Origin: Romanomermis culicivorax
Lineage: Eukaryota > Nematoda > Enoplea > Mermithida > Mermithidae
Direction: 5' to 3'
DNA: 64,000 bases
Assembly: GCA_963922205.1 (NCBI GenBank)
Contig: CAWUHX010000071.1
Location: 744,001-808,000, forward strand
Part shown: piece by piece, positions 1-12,845 of the stretch
Position numbering within the stretch: the stretch's first letter is position 1
Layout: the number at the start of each line of letters is the position of its first letter
Translations under genes and position numbers: made by a program
The notes under the pieces: generated by a model
Database searches by the model: none
What the model saw: only the letters and a program-made list of their open reading frames with translations
Told to the model about the DNA's origin: nothing

Positions 1-102
1 CAGACGTTTTATCTATCGGCGGCAGGAAACCGCATTAAAAAAGCTTCACCCGTTTGAAAGCTATGAAAGTCAGTACTGGTCGCCTTTTTTTGGCTCACCC
101 TG
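1..102. mobile_element. 3' end of a mariner-like (TA, CAGGGTGAGC) element
   Basis: The segment ends in GGTCGCC-T7-GGCTCACCCTG followed by TA. It closely matches the right end of the complete element at 48676-49423. Only the terminal ~100 bases lie in the window. Confidence 0.7.
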
Positions 103-808
103 TAAATAGTCTGCGAAACACTGTATTTCATTAAGATTTTATTGTCGGTCCAATAGTACACATTCACACATTCATGTTTTTAAAATCATTTAAACTCGAT
201 CTTCATGCAAACTAAGGAAATATGGGACGCATTTATCATTTTAAGCTCTTATGGAAGGTTTGTGAGAAGGTGATTTTTGACCAACATTGACTGAGTATTT
301 GACTCTGCTATTTCGTTTGATTTCGGTCAATTGTTCTAGACATAAGTCACTCAAAATACAAATTAATAAAAATGCTGAAAATTGTCTTAGAAAAGTAGAA
401 CTTATCTTATTTCCAAGTCACATGTACATCATTTTAGGAAAGGGAACGCAGATCAGCAATATTCCAAAGGAGTAGAAAAGATTCAGACTTTCTAGGGGTG
501 AGCTGCTGCCAGAAATCGATAAATATAGCTGCCCTCTCACGAAAGAAAGCTCATAATCCACTTTCGAGCCAAAGATAGACGGTAGTCTTTTTATGGGTTT
601 GAGAAATGAGAGTGAGGGACGAAAGAGCGCCAGGCATGCAAATTAGCATTACTAAAATTCATCCCTTTTAGATCGTGTCATTTAGTTAATTACGCGCATT
701 TACAGTACGCAAACTAGCCTGTCTGAAGTTGCGCAATACCAGTAATTAAATCTTCCGACGCTCAAATATCGTCGAAAGGAAAAAGATTAAAATATTCAAG
801 GCACTTAC
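103..808. other. Calcineurin intron sequence, nothing further recognised
   Basis: This stretch should be intronic, downstream of the last visible calcineurin exon. No coding pattern that continues the phosphatase and no clear repeat terminus was seen. Confidence 0.5.
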
Positions 809-920
809 ATTCTTGTTTGAATGTGAAATATTCCGTTAAATGGCGGCACTCGTGGTTGCCTCGGAGTAAAAAGAACGTAGAGGGGTAACAAATTTTCAAC
901 GCCCATAAATACAGGACGCA
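809..920 (-). CDS. CanA: Calcineurin A exon 5 in gene order (CVLYLW...RGNHECRHL...)
   Basis: The exon is 112 nt. It starts at TGC after TTTTTTAG and ends GAAT|GTAAGT in phase 1. It encodes [10 protein letters not shown] and the [18 protein letters not shown] block that is near-invariant in calcineurin. The following exon, expected to start by completing Cys before KIKYS, is not found in bases 1-808 and should lie outside the window. Confidence 0.95.
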
Positions 921-3900
921 CTAAAAAAGGTAGAACTATTTAAAAGTTGGTAAGATTTATGGAAAATAAGTTGAAGGGACTTTATTCAAAAGCTCAAGAA
1001 TAATCAACGTAGTTCAATCTAAATCAAAAACGTGTTTTGACAATGTTTGAGCATGTTTGTGTCATGTAAACATGTATATATAGCACGATGACAAGAGTTC
1101 GGGTTTTTTTATTACAATACGAGAATTTTTGGTTGTTCGGAATTTTTCACATGGAACAGAAATTATAATCCAATATTTTACATGAATAATTTGAGTATTT
1201 CTGTTGACAAAATCAATAAAATCGAGTATTTTTAGCAAGCTAAAATTTGCAAATTTTCTGGTGTTTTGCGTCCTACTGGTAATATCTCGATTCTCACTGT
1301 AAATTAATTGAACAGTCGTAGTCACCAAAAATTTTATATATTCTGTTCTTATTCAGATTGGTATATTCATGCAGGCCTTAAATGCGTCTGGAATGTTCCT
1401 TTTTCCGTCATCTGTTGAAATACATGCTCTAGAGGGGGTTTGACCGAATGCAAATTGCCTGTTAATCCCACACAGAATTCTTGCTGACTCGCAGCAGATT
1501 CCAGCCCAGTAAATTTTTAAGTTCATCAGACCACGGTAAGCTTTCAATTTTCACATAAGCAATGGAATTTCTGACACTCTAATTCTATATATGGATCCTA
1601 CAAGGGACCTGAATCTTTCTTTCCTACAAAGGTATATTACTAAAAATTTCAAAATAATTTAAAATTTCAAAACATGCAGATAGAATCGTCCTTACCCCTT
1701 TCGCAAAGAGAGAATCGACTTATTTGCCACAAAATGTAATGTGTCATGTCACTCATTCCCAATTATAAGATTAAGCTTTTATCATGAAGTATTCCACCGT
1801 TATAAAGCAGAATCTATGCAGTTTATTATCACGATGTTCTCATTTGCATTTTCATATAAGATATACTTGTACAAAAAGCTATAAATTTTCGCCAGAGACA
1901 TTCGAAAAATTTAGGACTAGAATAACATTTTGCGTTTTTTTGTTTCTATTCGCCAGCAAAAAAGACCTTTCAAACTAAGTTAAATGAAAAGCGAGAATCT
2001 CGCTTGCTAGTATGTAGTATAATACATATAACACAATAAATACTAAATCGTCATAGAAATGGTGGTTATCAGCATTATACAACCGTCATTATTCAATTTG
2101 CTATCACAACTGCTCATTTTCGTCACCCCCTGCTTTCTGATAGAGCATTTTTCAAAATTGTGCGGCGGAAAAGACGAAAAGTTATATTTCTATCTCCATG
2201 CGAAGAAAATACAGTTCCACGCGGAAAATTGTCAACATTTTCTTAGCTTCAATTTTAGTAGATAAAAGTTCATTCCGCTGTTTAACGTTGATATTGCTGT
2301 TGAATTCTGATTGAAATGAGTAAAATTGATAAAACATGTATAGTTCCTCCGTAGCATGGACGAGAATTGGAGTAGTTTAACGATTACTCAACAGTAGTAT
2401 TAGGTTGGTACGTAATGAATAACTTCATGTAATTTTGATGTATACAGAGTGCAAAAAATATATAATTAAACTCACATCGATGCTGAAATATCCTCGGTCG
2501 ACGTAATCACCAAGAAATAAATATTTCGTCGTGGCCGGATGACCGCCGACTTCGAATAATTTCATTAAATCGTAAAACTGACCGTGCTAACAATAATTAG
2601 TGCACATTTGTAGGTCGGTATAGTGCGAGATAGAAGTCAAACGAACCTCCATCTGAAAATGATTTTGAACGTTTTTTTTAATTCGACCGAAAAACACCCA
2701 GAAATTTTGGTGAAAATGGAGGTTCGTCGGAAAATCTAACCAATTGATTATTTCCTTACTATGTCGCCGCAAACTAAAAAAGGAAATTTGATATGAATTT
2801 AAGACGTTACATATATAATCAATAAAATAGGTTTGAATTAAATCAAACTACATATACGTATATCTTTGAAAAAATGGTATCCTAATCTTGAGCCTGAAAG
2901 CGAGGAAATGCCTACCGGATTGAAGAACATCAAAATTTATATTTCATATTCCGAGTTAGATATACAATAAACATTTAGCCTACAGCGGAATTTTCAATGT
3001 TATTGATATATGAAAAAACCCAAGCCAATAACCAATGTTAAATTTTGAAGTTTCGGCTGAATTTCAAAATAACGTTATATATTCTAAGAATGCTCGTTTT
3101 AGACATTTCAGGGCTTCAAAGTTTGAAAGTGAAAAATGAAAAACGAATCTTTATCGGCAAACATTTAGGCTACAGCATAATATTCGAATTTAAACGGTAG
3201 CAATTTTTTAATCTTTGGAGCCCTTGAAGGACTGCTTTTGAATCGAAAACGAAAATGAACAATGATTCAGATGTGTGAAGTGTTATGAGAATTATCCAGC
3301 TAAGGGCCATCACATAACATGGTATCGGTTTTATATGACACGGCCCTAGCACGGGCCGACAGAATATTTGAAGTCAGGAAATGTACTTGATGTTAATTTT
3401 TAGGCTAAAACTGGACAACTTTGATCACAAAACTATGAAAAAAGCCAATTTTGAACGCTTTGCGCCATAAAAAACCTTTTCACGGAATTTACGCTTCATC
3501 CGTCAAAGGTCAGTCCGTGTCTTGATTGATGAACGCTTTTCGATCTATTTAAGTTTTTGGTCATATCTGTTCATAAATAAACCTTTATATAACATTTAGC
3601 AAATTGACTTACAGTAAAGATTTGCCTAAACCTTAATTTTCAAGTTTTCACAAAAACTTTGACTCCTTTCAATTCACTCTTAATTGCCATATTTTTCGTA
3701 TTATGATGTTGTTCATCGGAATGAAAGCTTGAATCAAACTAAAGCCCATATTTCACGTAAGCATCAATTCCGGCTGCGAAAAGTAAAAAAAAGAGTTTTA
3801 GTGGAAAACGGCCAGAAACTAGTTTTTCAATGCGTTCAATGCATAACTTTGCAAACTAATTATCGAACTGAGAGAAGAATGATGAAGGATCTTGAATCTT

Positions 3901-6900
3901 CTCCGTCTCTCAAGGATCACATGTACCTAAGGTGGTAAATTAAAATAAGTTTTCACTCGGGCAATTTGCTCCTTCCTGGCACAACCTTTTTTGACATAAA
4001 ATTTTCTTACCTGTGATAGGCGCTTCGACTTCCAGCATGGTCTTTTCTTGTTTCAGGAAAGCAGTCCCTTCATTGATGATTTTTAAGGCTACTAGTTCGT
4101 CGACACGGCCTTCTTTTATAAAATGTTCCTTCAAAATTTCTGATCGTGGTTTGTTTGTTCGTTTATCGTAAACTTCGTCGATGGTCAACTTTCTTGACGG
4201 AGGTAAGGGGACACCTAAATGACGGAAAAATGCAGAGTTAGACACTGATGTCACGAAAGGCTACAATAAAAATAAAGAAGAACAATTCGTTAATTCAGGG
4301 AAAAATTCAAAAATCCAAGATTCGTTTATTGCAAATTGAATATGAAAAGCCTGTGAGCTACAAAATTTTTAAATCTGTTAAGCGCCCGAATAAAACATTA
4401 AATAAGATCAAATATCCGCTAACCAGGGTTTTTTTTGTACATGACCCATTGGTACATGTACAAACGATAGCCGATATTTCATTTGCATAATTTGTACATA
4501 GCAAAAATACGTAAAATAAGTAACCTGTGTTCCTCTATGTCATGGCCAAAGGCTAATAACCAAATCAGTATAATTTTCAAATTTTATTTATAACTCAATA
4601 ATGCCGTTAATTCATTAAAATTTAGAAAAAAAATTGAAATTTTCGAGTTTCAATTCTAATTTACAAGCATTGTGGAACAAATTTTGTAGAAAACTATCCA
4701 ATAGCATAATAAGTTTGCATTAGATGATAAACTGATGGTTAAGTACTCTATGATGAGAAATGAAAGCTAAAAAAACGTCAATCTTTCCGGCGCGAAGCGC
4801 CGGAAAAATTTTCTGTGTATTAACGTTCGGCGACGCTGGAAAATTAATTTTCCAAACATTTATTTCAAGAATTAGATTCAAATTTAGAGTTCAAAAGTCG
4901 TAAATTTTAGAATTTTATCATCTTAAAAATTTTGAAAACAGTAATTTATTCATTAACTCTCATGACCTTGGCCGAAAAGATATGAGTGGAAGAGTAGAAA
5001 TTTCCGAAGGCTACTTCCATGAAGCATTCGAACTGATTTTATGTTAAGAAAGGAATAATCACTTTGAAAAGTTTAGAGACTTGATGTATTGATCTTCCTC
5101 AAAAAATGTTTCAAGGAAAAACTACGAATCTTCATAAAATATCAAGATAAAATATTGAAGATTACCACTTTAAAAATGAGATACTACGTTTGAGATGATG
5201 AAAACTTACATATTAAATAATAGGTGAGGGTAGACATTCTGAAAGCCGCGTCTGACCTAGTTAATACATAATAATGATTATTAAAGTTATAACCGGCGCG
5301 AAGCGCCGGAAAATTTTGAGATTATGAACTTCTAAAACGCCCAAAATGCATGTTTTCTGTACCTTATCCCCAAAATTTTCTTCCCTAAATGCGAAAGAGC
5401 CGTTTGTACATGTACAAATGACTACTCCAATTTCGTTTGCCCCAAAAAATTTTCATTTGCCTCCGGCAACAAAAAAAGCCTGCCGCTAACTCACACGAAT
5501 GTTTGATGACAAAACTACATTTCATCTATAATTGTTCTTGCTTTGCATCAGACCAAATAGGAAGTTTGCGTGGACTACTTGAAATTGATAACTTTTCAAT
5601 TTCGCTGTTAAATGATTGTAATATCCAAGAGGAGCTTTTATATGGTATTTTACAGTACGCGACACTGCGAAAACGAACTAGGTCAGCTTATTGATTATAA
5701 AGACCGCCTATAATGCGACAATTTCTTAATTATGCGGCGTGCTCCCGTTCAGAAAACCGTTTTTGAAGAGGTTGATATATGCGTGACACAGAAAGCGGTG
5801 CAAAGAATCTGATTGGTTCGTGCCGGAATTTTTAATCAATTTAATTGATCGTCCATCTTGATTTCATTTTTCGGAATCAAAACGACTTTTTATTTTAAAT
5901 CGAAATGATTCTTCGTTTTTGGAATCAATATGATGATTACTTTTTTTTAAATCAAGATGCAGTGCAGCTTCATTTCCTTTCTTTGGAATCAAGATATATA
6001 TTGACATACCGGATATTGCGTTGAAAAACTTGATTTATGGAGCGTGATTTTTGACAAGATATCTGGAATTTCACACGCGCTTTCAAAATTTAACACTTGT
6101 GTTCCATGTTACGGAAAAAAATCAGACGGTTTTTCTGAGATTCTGTAAATCAGAATCTATCTGTCTATTCTGCTGTTCTTCAATTTTCTTTCAAAAATAT
6201 CCGTACTCACTGATTTTACCTATATAAGCAAATATTCTTAAGAATCTATAGGTCTCCCCCTTTCACAGATGGCAGCATAAAAATCATCGATGTGGCAAGC
6301 ATAAAAATAGCACGCATCGATGAGATACAAAACGCTGGAAAATGTTTAATTATTGATGTGCAAGCGAAGGGACGGACTTTTTTCGCGAATTTCGATCCTT
6401 GGTGTTCATTTTCGTACATAACGATTGGGGGGTCGTAAGCCTTACACGCCCATAATAGCTATCAGGTCCATAACCGCGACAGACCCATTGCCGTTACTTT
6501 TTTGAGGAGTTTATAACCACGATAGGCGCATTACCACTATGGAATAAATTTTTGTAGTTGAACAAAATTAATTTGGTCCTTGCTGGACGAATTTTTTGCC
6601 TGATCTTTATGCCTTGTGCGCATGACTAAAAATAGTACAATGAAGTATGAAACCTCATAAGCACACAATTAGCTTATAATTTTTCACCTTACACCAATAA
6701 AAATTTAGTGGCTTTCTTCGCGTAAAAGAAATTCTTCTGCAAATGTCATGAAAACACGTGTGAACCATATGAATGAATGTTCATCGATTGTTGATAGCAT
6801 TTTGGCAGTGTATTTGTTTCGGTGAGAAAAAGCTTAAGTTTATGATTCTTCATGTTTGTAGTTCGTTCACCCATTAAATTCTTTCAACATAATCGCCATC

Positions 6901-9900
6901 TGAGAAACTTGAATCAATGGCGATTTAATTTTTATGCAAGTTTGTAAAGGCAATCCAAGTTTTTTGTCATTTTTTCAATTTTTTGGTAAAGTATGTTTCC
7001 AAGAATAAATTCTAAAAATACGAGACATGAAGACTGCGCCAATTTTTTTAGTAAAAAGTGTAAGGTTCAAAATGATATAGATTACAACGCAAATAATGTA
7101 TAGAGAGAATGTTTAGGCGCACCATGAAACAGAGTTTTTTAGTTTTTCTGCACGATGCAGAAAAGCCAAAAAAAATTTTCTGCACTACTGTTTTCACCTG
7201 TTACAATATAATAGTTTTTTTGGAAAAACGAATTTATAGTTTTTTGACTAGACATTTGAAGTCTTAAAATAAGAAAAATAATTGATTTTAAAAGTTCAGA
7301 GTCACTGGCTGACACATTATAGTAGAATATATTATGACTCAATGACTCGAAAAATTCTGCACCAGAGCAGAAATCAGGATTTTTTTCATTTTTCCTCGAC
7401 ATGAAATTTTGCTCCAAGGGTCAAAATTTTATACGCCAATACGAATTTCAACAAGCCAAAACTAAAAAGTTTGTAAATAAATGGAGTAGTAAAGAAGCAA
7501 TGTTTTTTTTCTACAAATTTAGTCAACTTCAAAATCGCAGTAGAAGCCCACATAGCAGATCAATCATTTTGAATACATTTTTAATCACACGCACAGAATA
7601 ATAAGGCTCACATATTAGATCAATCATCAGGTTTTTTCGCACAAGCCAGATTGATCTGTAACTTGGAAAAAAATTTGGTTGCGCACATTAATTTTTAGCT
7701 CCTCAGTCTAAAATTGATAAATTTGCTCAATTTTATACGAAAAATGATTAAAAGTTACTTCCCGTGTATTTCATTCACTCCCTGACTTTTAAAATTGAAT
7801 TTCCTAAGTTTTGGGTGAGAAATCAAAAGTCTGGCTAAAGTAACTTGTTCGGTCCCGGGCGCGGAAAAATTTTGATTTTGAGACCTCTAAAACGTCGGAA
7901 AATGCATTTTTTCAACAAATTTTTCTGCCGATAATCGATCATGATCTTTTCACCATTAGATTGGTGGAAGAGATCAAACATTTTACCTCCACTGTGGATC
8001 TTATAATCTGGAGCCAGTAATTTACCAATCACAATTATTTATCAAAAGCGATTGTTTTCGATTGATACAAAGCATAAAAAAGCGCAATTTAGGACTTGAA
8101 TATTTTTGGCGCTTAGCACCGGAAGAAAATTTCAATATCTTTTTTCCTGCATGAAGCGTTCATTTTTTCAGTGGGCAGACTAAAATTCAAAAATTTGGCA
8201 AGCAACAATGAATCTGGATGGCTTCTTCAGATAGCAAGAACCTCTGCCATTTTCCATTCCGATGATGTTTTAATCATTTTTCAAACGCCAAAAGTTATGT
8301 TCACCAAAGCCAAAAATTCTAAAGCACCGCAAAACGATTTTGTAAAAATAATCTAGAAAAATCTTGATTTTCGTCCAATAAGTCGAGAAAACAATAACGG
8401 ATCCAACATTGATCCATAACATGCTGGTTTTTCAAAGCTATAGGCACAAGCTAGGCCGCACAATAAAAATGATACCAAGAATCATAAATGATTTGAAATC
8501 CGGCGCGAAGCGCCGAAATTTTTTTGGTATTTTCCATTTCAAATGCATAAAAATGCATCTCCTCACAGGAAGACCTAATCAAATTTTTACAAGGCAATTT
8601 GGCTTCTACCGCTAAATTTTTAGGAGCCAATCAGAATTTTTAGTAGCCACGGCTCCAAATTGACCTAAAAAACTCGGCAGAAATCTCATTAAATTCTGCA
8701 CGAAGCCTAAAAAGTTTGCACTGGGCAGAAAAAACACTGCCTTGAAGAAATGAACTTATTGATCAACTGTCGTAATGTGCAAAATTTTTATCAGCGCGAT
8801 TAGATATCATTTTCTAAAAATTTCTTCCTCCTACAACTTTTTATTCAAAATCACGTTTTAACATAGTCTACTATATCGTTCAGAAATATGAACAGAGTGA
8901 ATGAAAATGACGTTCGAGTTCAATCCTTCTTCATTTTCTCTTTGTGTGCCCATTTTCCTCATATTATGAATGAGCTGAAAATCTACATTTGTAGTGGTAA
9001 TGAGCCCGTCGAGTTAATGAACCCGTTACTGTACATAACATACCCTACGATAAAGAATAAACGCTTGTCGAGTTGATGAGCCTTTCGCGGTAATGGGCCT
9101 GGTAGCAGTAAAGGGCCTGATAGCAGTTACGGTAACGAGCCCTACCCGTATATAACACCGACACGAGATAAATTTTTTAGATTACAGATGAGCGGAGTCT
9201 TCACCTTAACAAATCGCTCATTACTGGGTAGATAGACTGAAGACTCTCACGATATCTTCAGTCAGTGAGCCACGACCCGGATCAAAGAGCTTTTTTCAAT
9301 TATTATTTATAACTAATGAATGAGGGAAGGTTTCTAAGCGTAAATTCCACAATCGTCTAATCCTTTTTTCGTGGAGCTAGTTGGCACTGAAATTGCATTG
9401 CAAGACAATGACAACTAATTTTATATCTGATCTTAATAACAGCAATAGATAATGAAAGACCGATAAATTGAGAGAACTTCACAATATCAAGAGATTTTCA
9501 TGAAATGATTAGCGCGATTTACTGAATGCGGAGATAAACTTGTCAGTACTGAACACATTTATGCAAATTTTTGAGAAAATTAGGCTAAAAAAGTTTAAAT
9601 TTTCAGACAATATCTAATGCACCGAAATGCCAAAACTTGTATACACCTGAAAATATTTCATCGCGCGAATCAGTCAAAACTCTAAATTTTTACTGACAAT
9701 AAAATCAAAAGTAAGGTTTTATTCAACATGTTGCACGAGCTTCCAAAAGCATCACAACTAATGCGCATGAAATTTTTTGGTATTCGCAGCGGGCTCATTC
9801 ATTGCTTGCATGCCTTGTGGAATACAGAGAAGAAAAAATAACATAATATCATCCATTAAATGAAATTAGCACCAAAAAAACTCAGAAAAAAAGAGGGAAA

Positions 9901-10854
9901 CAGAAGGGAAGGAAAGATAAATTAGCGAGATCATGAGCTCACGCGAGCAATGTTTTTATGCTGCCAACCTGTCATCATCATAATAATTATTGTAGATTAT
10001 TCTAACGTATGTTATGTGTCTGTATAACAACAAAAAGAAAAGGAGAGCCATGCCAAGGAAGTGAATTACTGATAATTTTTTCTTCGCGAGCCTGCTTATT
10101 CCGTGATCGTGGTAACTATTTTCCAACATTGTATATATTCTTTTAGTCAACTGGAATAGCCCCGAAGATTAAAGACAACTGAGTTTATGCGGCAGAAACA
10201 TCTGTTGTACAAAGGTCGAATTCAATATAACAGCAATCACCCTAAAGGAAGATGGAATTATCGGCAATTACACCAAGAATATGGGATTATTCAGAATAAG
10301 TTATGCAAATGAGGGGAAGTTAATTATGAATACATGATAAACAAGGGACCTAAAATTTTCGAAAAATTTTTTTGACATTCCCAGCGATGGAGTGAGCAAG
10401 AATGCTACATGAGCGGAAAAAACTAGATAAGACTCAAAACTAAAACTTGATAACCCTCAAACCATATTTGATTGCGGAAAAGGTTTGATTTCCTGGACGA
10501 GAATTGCGAAACAAATACCAAACTCAGATCGGTGGAGAAAAATTTTAGGACCGCGGCAAATTCTGACAGGGAATCAAAATATGTTTGTTTGAAGATAAAG
10601 AATAAAGGTGGAGAAATTCGACGAAAGATTGATAAAAATTTTGTTAAATTTGATTAGCGTTGATTTTTTGACAGCATTGAACTTCATCAACCATGACAGT
10701 AGAATCATGATCATTAAGGTATCAATTGTCGACGTATGTATCCACGACGGTATTCAGAGAACAAGTACTTACTTTTTATAGCCCTTTCTATCGTCGGCGA
10801 CTTATTTCCAGTGTTCGTAGTCGATGCCGCCGTTGTCGTACTTGTTGCTGACAT
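809..10854 (-). CDS. CanA (tax-6 orthologue): Calcineurin (PP2B) catalytic subunit A, 5' part of gene (five exons in window)
   Basis: This is the Ca2+/calmodulin-activated Ser/Thr phosphatase that works with the calcineurin B subunit. The exons joined are 10854-10773, 4214-4011, 2773-2760, 2586-2476 and 920-809. They total 523 nt and give 174 residues, and every intron is GT-AG with compatible phases. The protein starts with a Ser/Thr-rich stretch, then has AIKSVPLPPS, matching the VVKAVPFPPS start of the family. The metallophosphatase motifs follow in order: GDIHG (98-102), GDYVDRG (126-132) and RGNHE (157-161). These hold the metal-ligand Asp, His and Asn residues. The remaining catalytic domain, the B-binding helix, calmodulin site and autoinhibitory segment must lie left of base 1. 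The start at 10854-10852 was chosen because its exon ends in the phase needed by the next exon and an acceptor (TTTCTCCAG) lies 2 nt upstream. Identity is very sure; the exon 1 assignment is strong but rests on phase and sequence fit. Confidence 0.93.
2476..2586 (-). CDS. CanA: Calcineurin A exon 4 in gene order (HGQFYDL...[12 protein letters not shown])
   Basis: The exon is 111 nt with both ends in phase 0. It encodes the His of GDIHG and the whole GDYVDRG motif. The donor is GAT|GTGAGT. The last residue is Asp where the family usually has Glu (FSIE). Confidence 0.95.
2760..2773 (-). CDS. CanA: Calcineurin A 14-nt microexon (VCGDI)
   Basis: The exon is 14 nt, flanked by acceptor TTTTTAG and donor GTAAGG. 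Joined to the phase-1 end of exon 2 it reads V-C-G-D-I. These are exactly the five residues missing between exon 2 (...APIT) and exon 3 (HGQF...). It carries the Gly-Asp of the GDIHG metal-binding motif, so skipping it would delete a metal-ligand Asp and shift the frame. Confidence 0.93.
4011..4214 (-). CDS. CanA: Calcineurin A exon 2
   Basis: The exon runs from [10 protein letters not shown] to ...EVEAPIT. It covers the N-terminal arm of the family, with recognisable segments [26 protein letters not shown] and [15 protein letters not shown]. The acceptor is CATTTAG. The donor is CACAG|GTAAGA in phase 1. An upstream in-frame ATG at 4254 is intronic in this model. Confidence 0.95.
4560..5440. 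repeat. Dispersed repeat in calcineurin intron 1; copy of 33530-34150
   Basis: A diverged direct copy of 33530-34150 can be followed for several hundred bases. Shared landmarks are the tract around TACTTCCATGAAGC, the AAAGCCGCG block and the GGCGCGAAGCGCC hairpin followed by GGAAAATTTTGAGATT. Two hairpins (4787-4803 and 5293-5309) sit in this stretch. Confidence 0.65.
4787..4803. repeat. GGCGC-GAA-GCGCC hairpin, type copy of a dispersed family
   Basis: CCGGCGCGAAGCGCCGG is a 7-bp stem with a GAA loop. Exact or near copies were located at 5293-5309, 8500-8515, 14596-14612, 16340-16354, 17455-17471, 30521-30537 (inverted), 34037-34053, 39405-39421, 39525-39541, 39891-39907 and 60638-60654; weaker ones near 15103, 26443, 32801, 38866 and 43662. 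The flank GGAAAATTTTGAG often follows. Confidence 0.92.
7850..8650. repeat. About 0.8-kb dispersed repeat, copy 1 (pairs with 16740-17660)
   Basis: The segment aligns in direct orientation along most of its length with 16740-17660. Shared stretches include the ones around AGCCAGTAATTTACCAATCA and CAAAACGATTTTGT, and a hairpin at 8500-8515. It lies inside calcineurin intron 1. No coding capacity was found. Confidence 0.7.
8651..10772. other. Remainder of calcineurin intron 1, no gene seen
   Basis: The sequence is AT-rich with short open frames only. None shows a family motif, and no additional calcineurin exon is needed between exons 1 and 2, whose phases join directly. Confidence 0.5.
10773..10854 (-). 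CDS. CanA: Calcineurin A exon 1
   Basis: This exon encodes 27 residues, rich in Thr, Ala and Ser and ending in ...IERAIK, plus one base of the next codon. The donor is a strong GTAAGT. The ATG is preceded by an acceptor-like TTTCTCCAG|AA, so this is probably a trans-spliced first exon. A 6.56-kb intron follows. Confidence 0.82.
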
Positions 10855-12046
10855 TTCTGGAGAAAAAAGTTTAAAAGAATTAAAAAAGAGGGAAGTGGGA
10901 AGAAATAAACAATCTTTGAGATATTGATAAGTAGAAAATAACGTCAATGTGCTCTCCAGAATATATAGAAATGAGGTGATAGAGAGAAACAATAAAACTA
11001 GAAATAATCGATTGTGTAGAGCGTGCGTGATGCATGCGAATATTAAAACTAGCTAAATATGTATCGCCTACTTTGAAAAAGCCGGCTACGTAAGTAATAA
11101 TTATCCGTGGAAAATGTATATACTTGGCTAGGTTCTCTTTCTTGTTCGCCGGAACGAAAGGCGAGAGAGCAGCAGCAGCGTCGAAAACGCGATAGCTAAT
11201 CAATCCGTCAGATGTGCCGGCGCCGCAAGGAATAACAATGAAAAATAAATTAAAATTGGCCACGTCCTAAATGGGAAAATTTTATAGGTCAATAATGGAC
11301 ATCCAAAAGGAAACGGTGATAAAAACGGAGAACCAAAAAACATTCAAGGAATTTAGAGGGTTCCTAACAGACTTTTTTAAATCTACGAAAAAATCGGCGT
11401 TTATAGGAAGATTTCCCACGAAATATGACACTAACTAGTGGAGTGGAAACGAATGATCCGTCTAAATGAGCATACCCTGCACAGGAAACAGAGCGCAGAT
11501 TCTACCGATGAATACAAATGACTAGCCAGCTAGCTGAGCGAGCTAACTATACGCGGATGGATACAAAGACAAGCCAGCTTTTCATATTTTATTTACATTG
11601 ATCGAATTTGCTTGTTGAAGAGCATCTTTTCCCAATATATGGAGGATAAATGTTGAAAAGCGAGAAAATCGATACACGTGTATAATAATAAATAGCTTCG
11701 TTCCTTGGAAAACAAGCGCGAAAAAACATGCTCTTTCAGTCGGATAATGTTTAGAAGAAAATCTCGAAGGACGCGAAGATTTTCGAAAACAAAAAGGGAA
11801 ACAATCCACGTTTTTCCTTGGAACATGTGTCGATTTACAATAAGTACGGATTAAGGAACGCTCGAAATTACGTTCGAATCTCGCAGAAGAGTGCTCTCAG
11901 GCGCTCTATGTTCTCGAAAAAAGATATAATGACCTGCAGCCAGTTTCACAAAGGTATCTAACTTTCTACCCGTCTAACTTTAGTTAGCCGTCTAACTTTT
12001 TGAGTTAGCGGGCTCGAGTTAGTCGGCTAATCTTTGATGCTTTTGT
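10855..12046. other. Region upstream of calcineurin, no gene recognised
   Basis: Apart from the acceptor-like site just before the calcineurin ATG, no exon with family motifs was seen. Any promoter or outron for the gene would lie here, but no specific element is supported. Confidence 0.4.
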
Positions 12047-12433
12047 TTTGAAATTAGTTGAACGAGGTTATTGTGTAAAAAGAATGCATTGTCCAGTTCG
12101 AAAAATGATTAAAATTAGTGGCGAAACAGAAAGGAGGACACACTGGAACAGCTCTCTTGTAGTTTTCGGCTGTTATATGGTTCCTATGATTAGATCTTTT
12201 TTACTTTTTTCTGTAATGAAATATGTTGATTTTGTCAATTTTTTCTATTTGCAAAAAAATTGACGTTTAGTATTTTTAATTCTAGTCAGTCAATATTTGA
12301 CCAATCTGGCTGAAACGTTATGATTATTATGCTAGTTGTTTTACCTATCGACAGCAGCAAACCACATTAAAGAAGCTTAATCCATTCAAAAGCTATGAAA
12401 GTCAGCACCGGTCGCTTTTTTTGGCACACCCTA
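12047..12433. mobile_element. Partial mariner-like element (copy of 48676-49423)
   Basis: The segment matches the right half of the 48676-49423 element, including the AGGACACACT and AAAAAAATTGACGTTTAGTA landmarks, and ends with GGCACACCCTATATA. The left terminus is missing, so this is a truncated copy. The left boundary given is approximate. Confidence 0.6.
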
Positions 12434-12845
12434 TATATACTTGAGCAATGTGCTGATGTTTTTAGTCAGCCACGTTTTTAGTCACTGAACATGCAAATTC
12501 GAGCAGAACAGCAAATTTTTAGCAAAAAATAGGCAACCGAAATTCACGAAGTAGACAATCAACAAATAATGGACGTATAAACGAATCAGCAAAAATTGAA
12601 TCTAACTGACTAGCGTTGCCCGACACAAGAGAAAGAAAGGATTCAGGACCATATCCGGAGCCATTAGATTCACTGAGAAAGATCCAAATGACGACATGTA
12701 ACTAACACTTAGCAAAAAATTTAATTATAATTTTGATCTTTCATTACATGATCTGAAAATTAAACTTTTTGTTGACTCGAAAATGTCAAAGAGACCAGGA
12801 ACTTTGGTACTGAAAGGAATACTGATATCAGGTCAATGTTTTTGT

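Noticed and set aside
3940..4254. Open frame starting at an ATG at 4254 as the calcineurin N-terminus
   Set aside because: The part before 4214 does not match the family. An acceptor at 4215-4216 and the phase-compatible exon at 10854-10773 explain the start better.
10736..10927. Plus-strand hydrophobic open frame
   Set aside because: It is antisense to calcineurin exon 1 and has no independent support.
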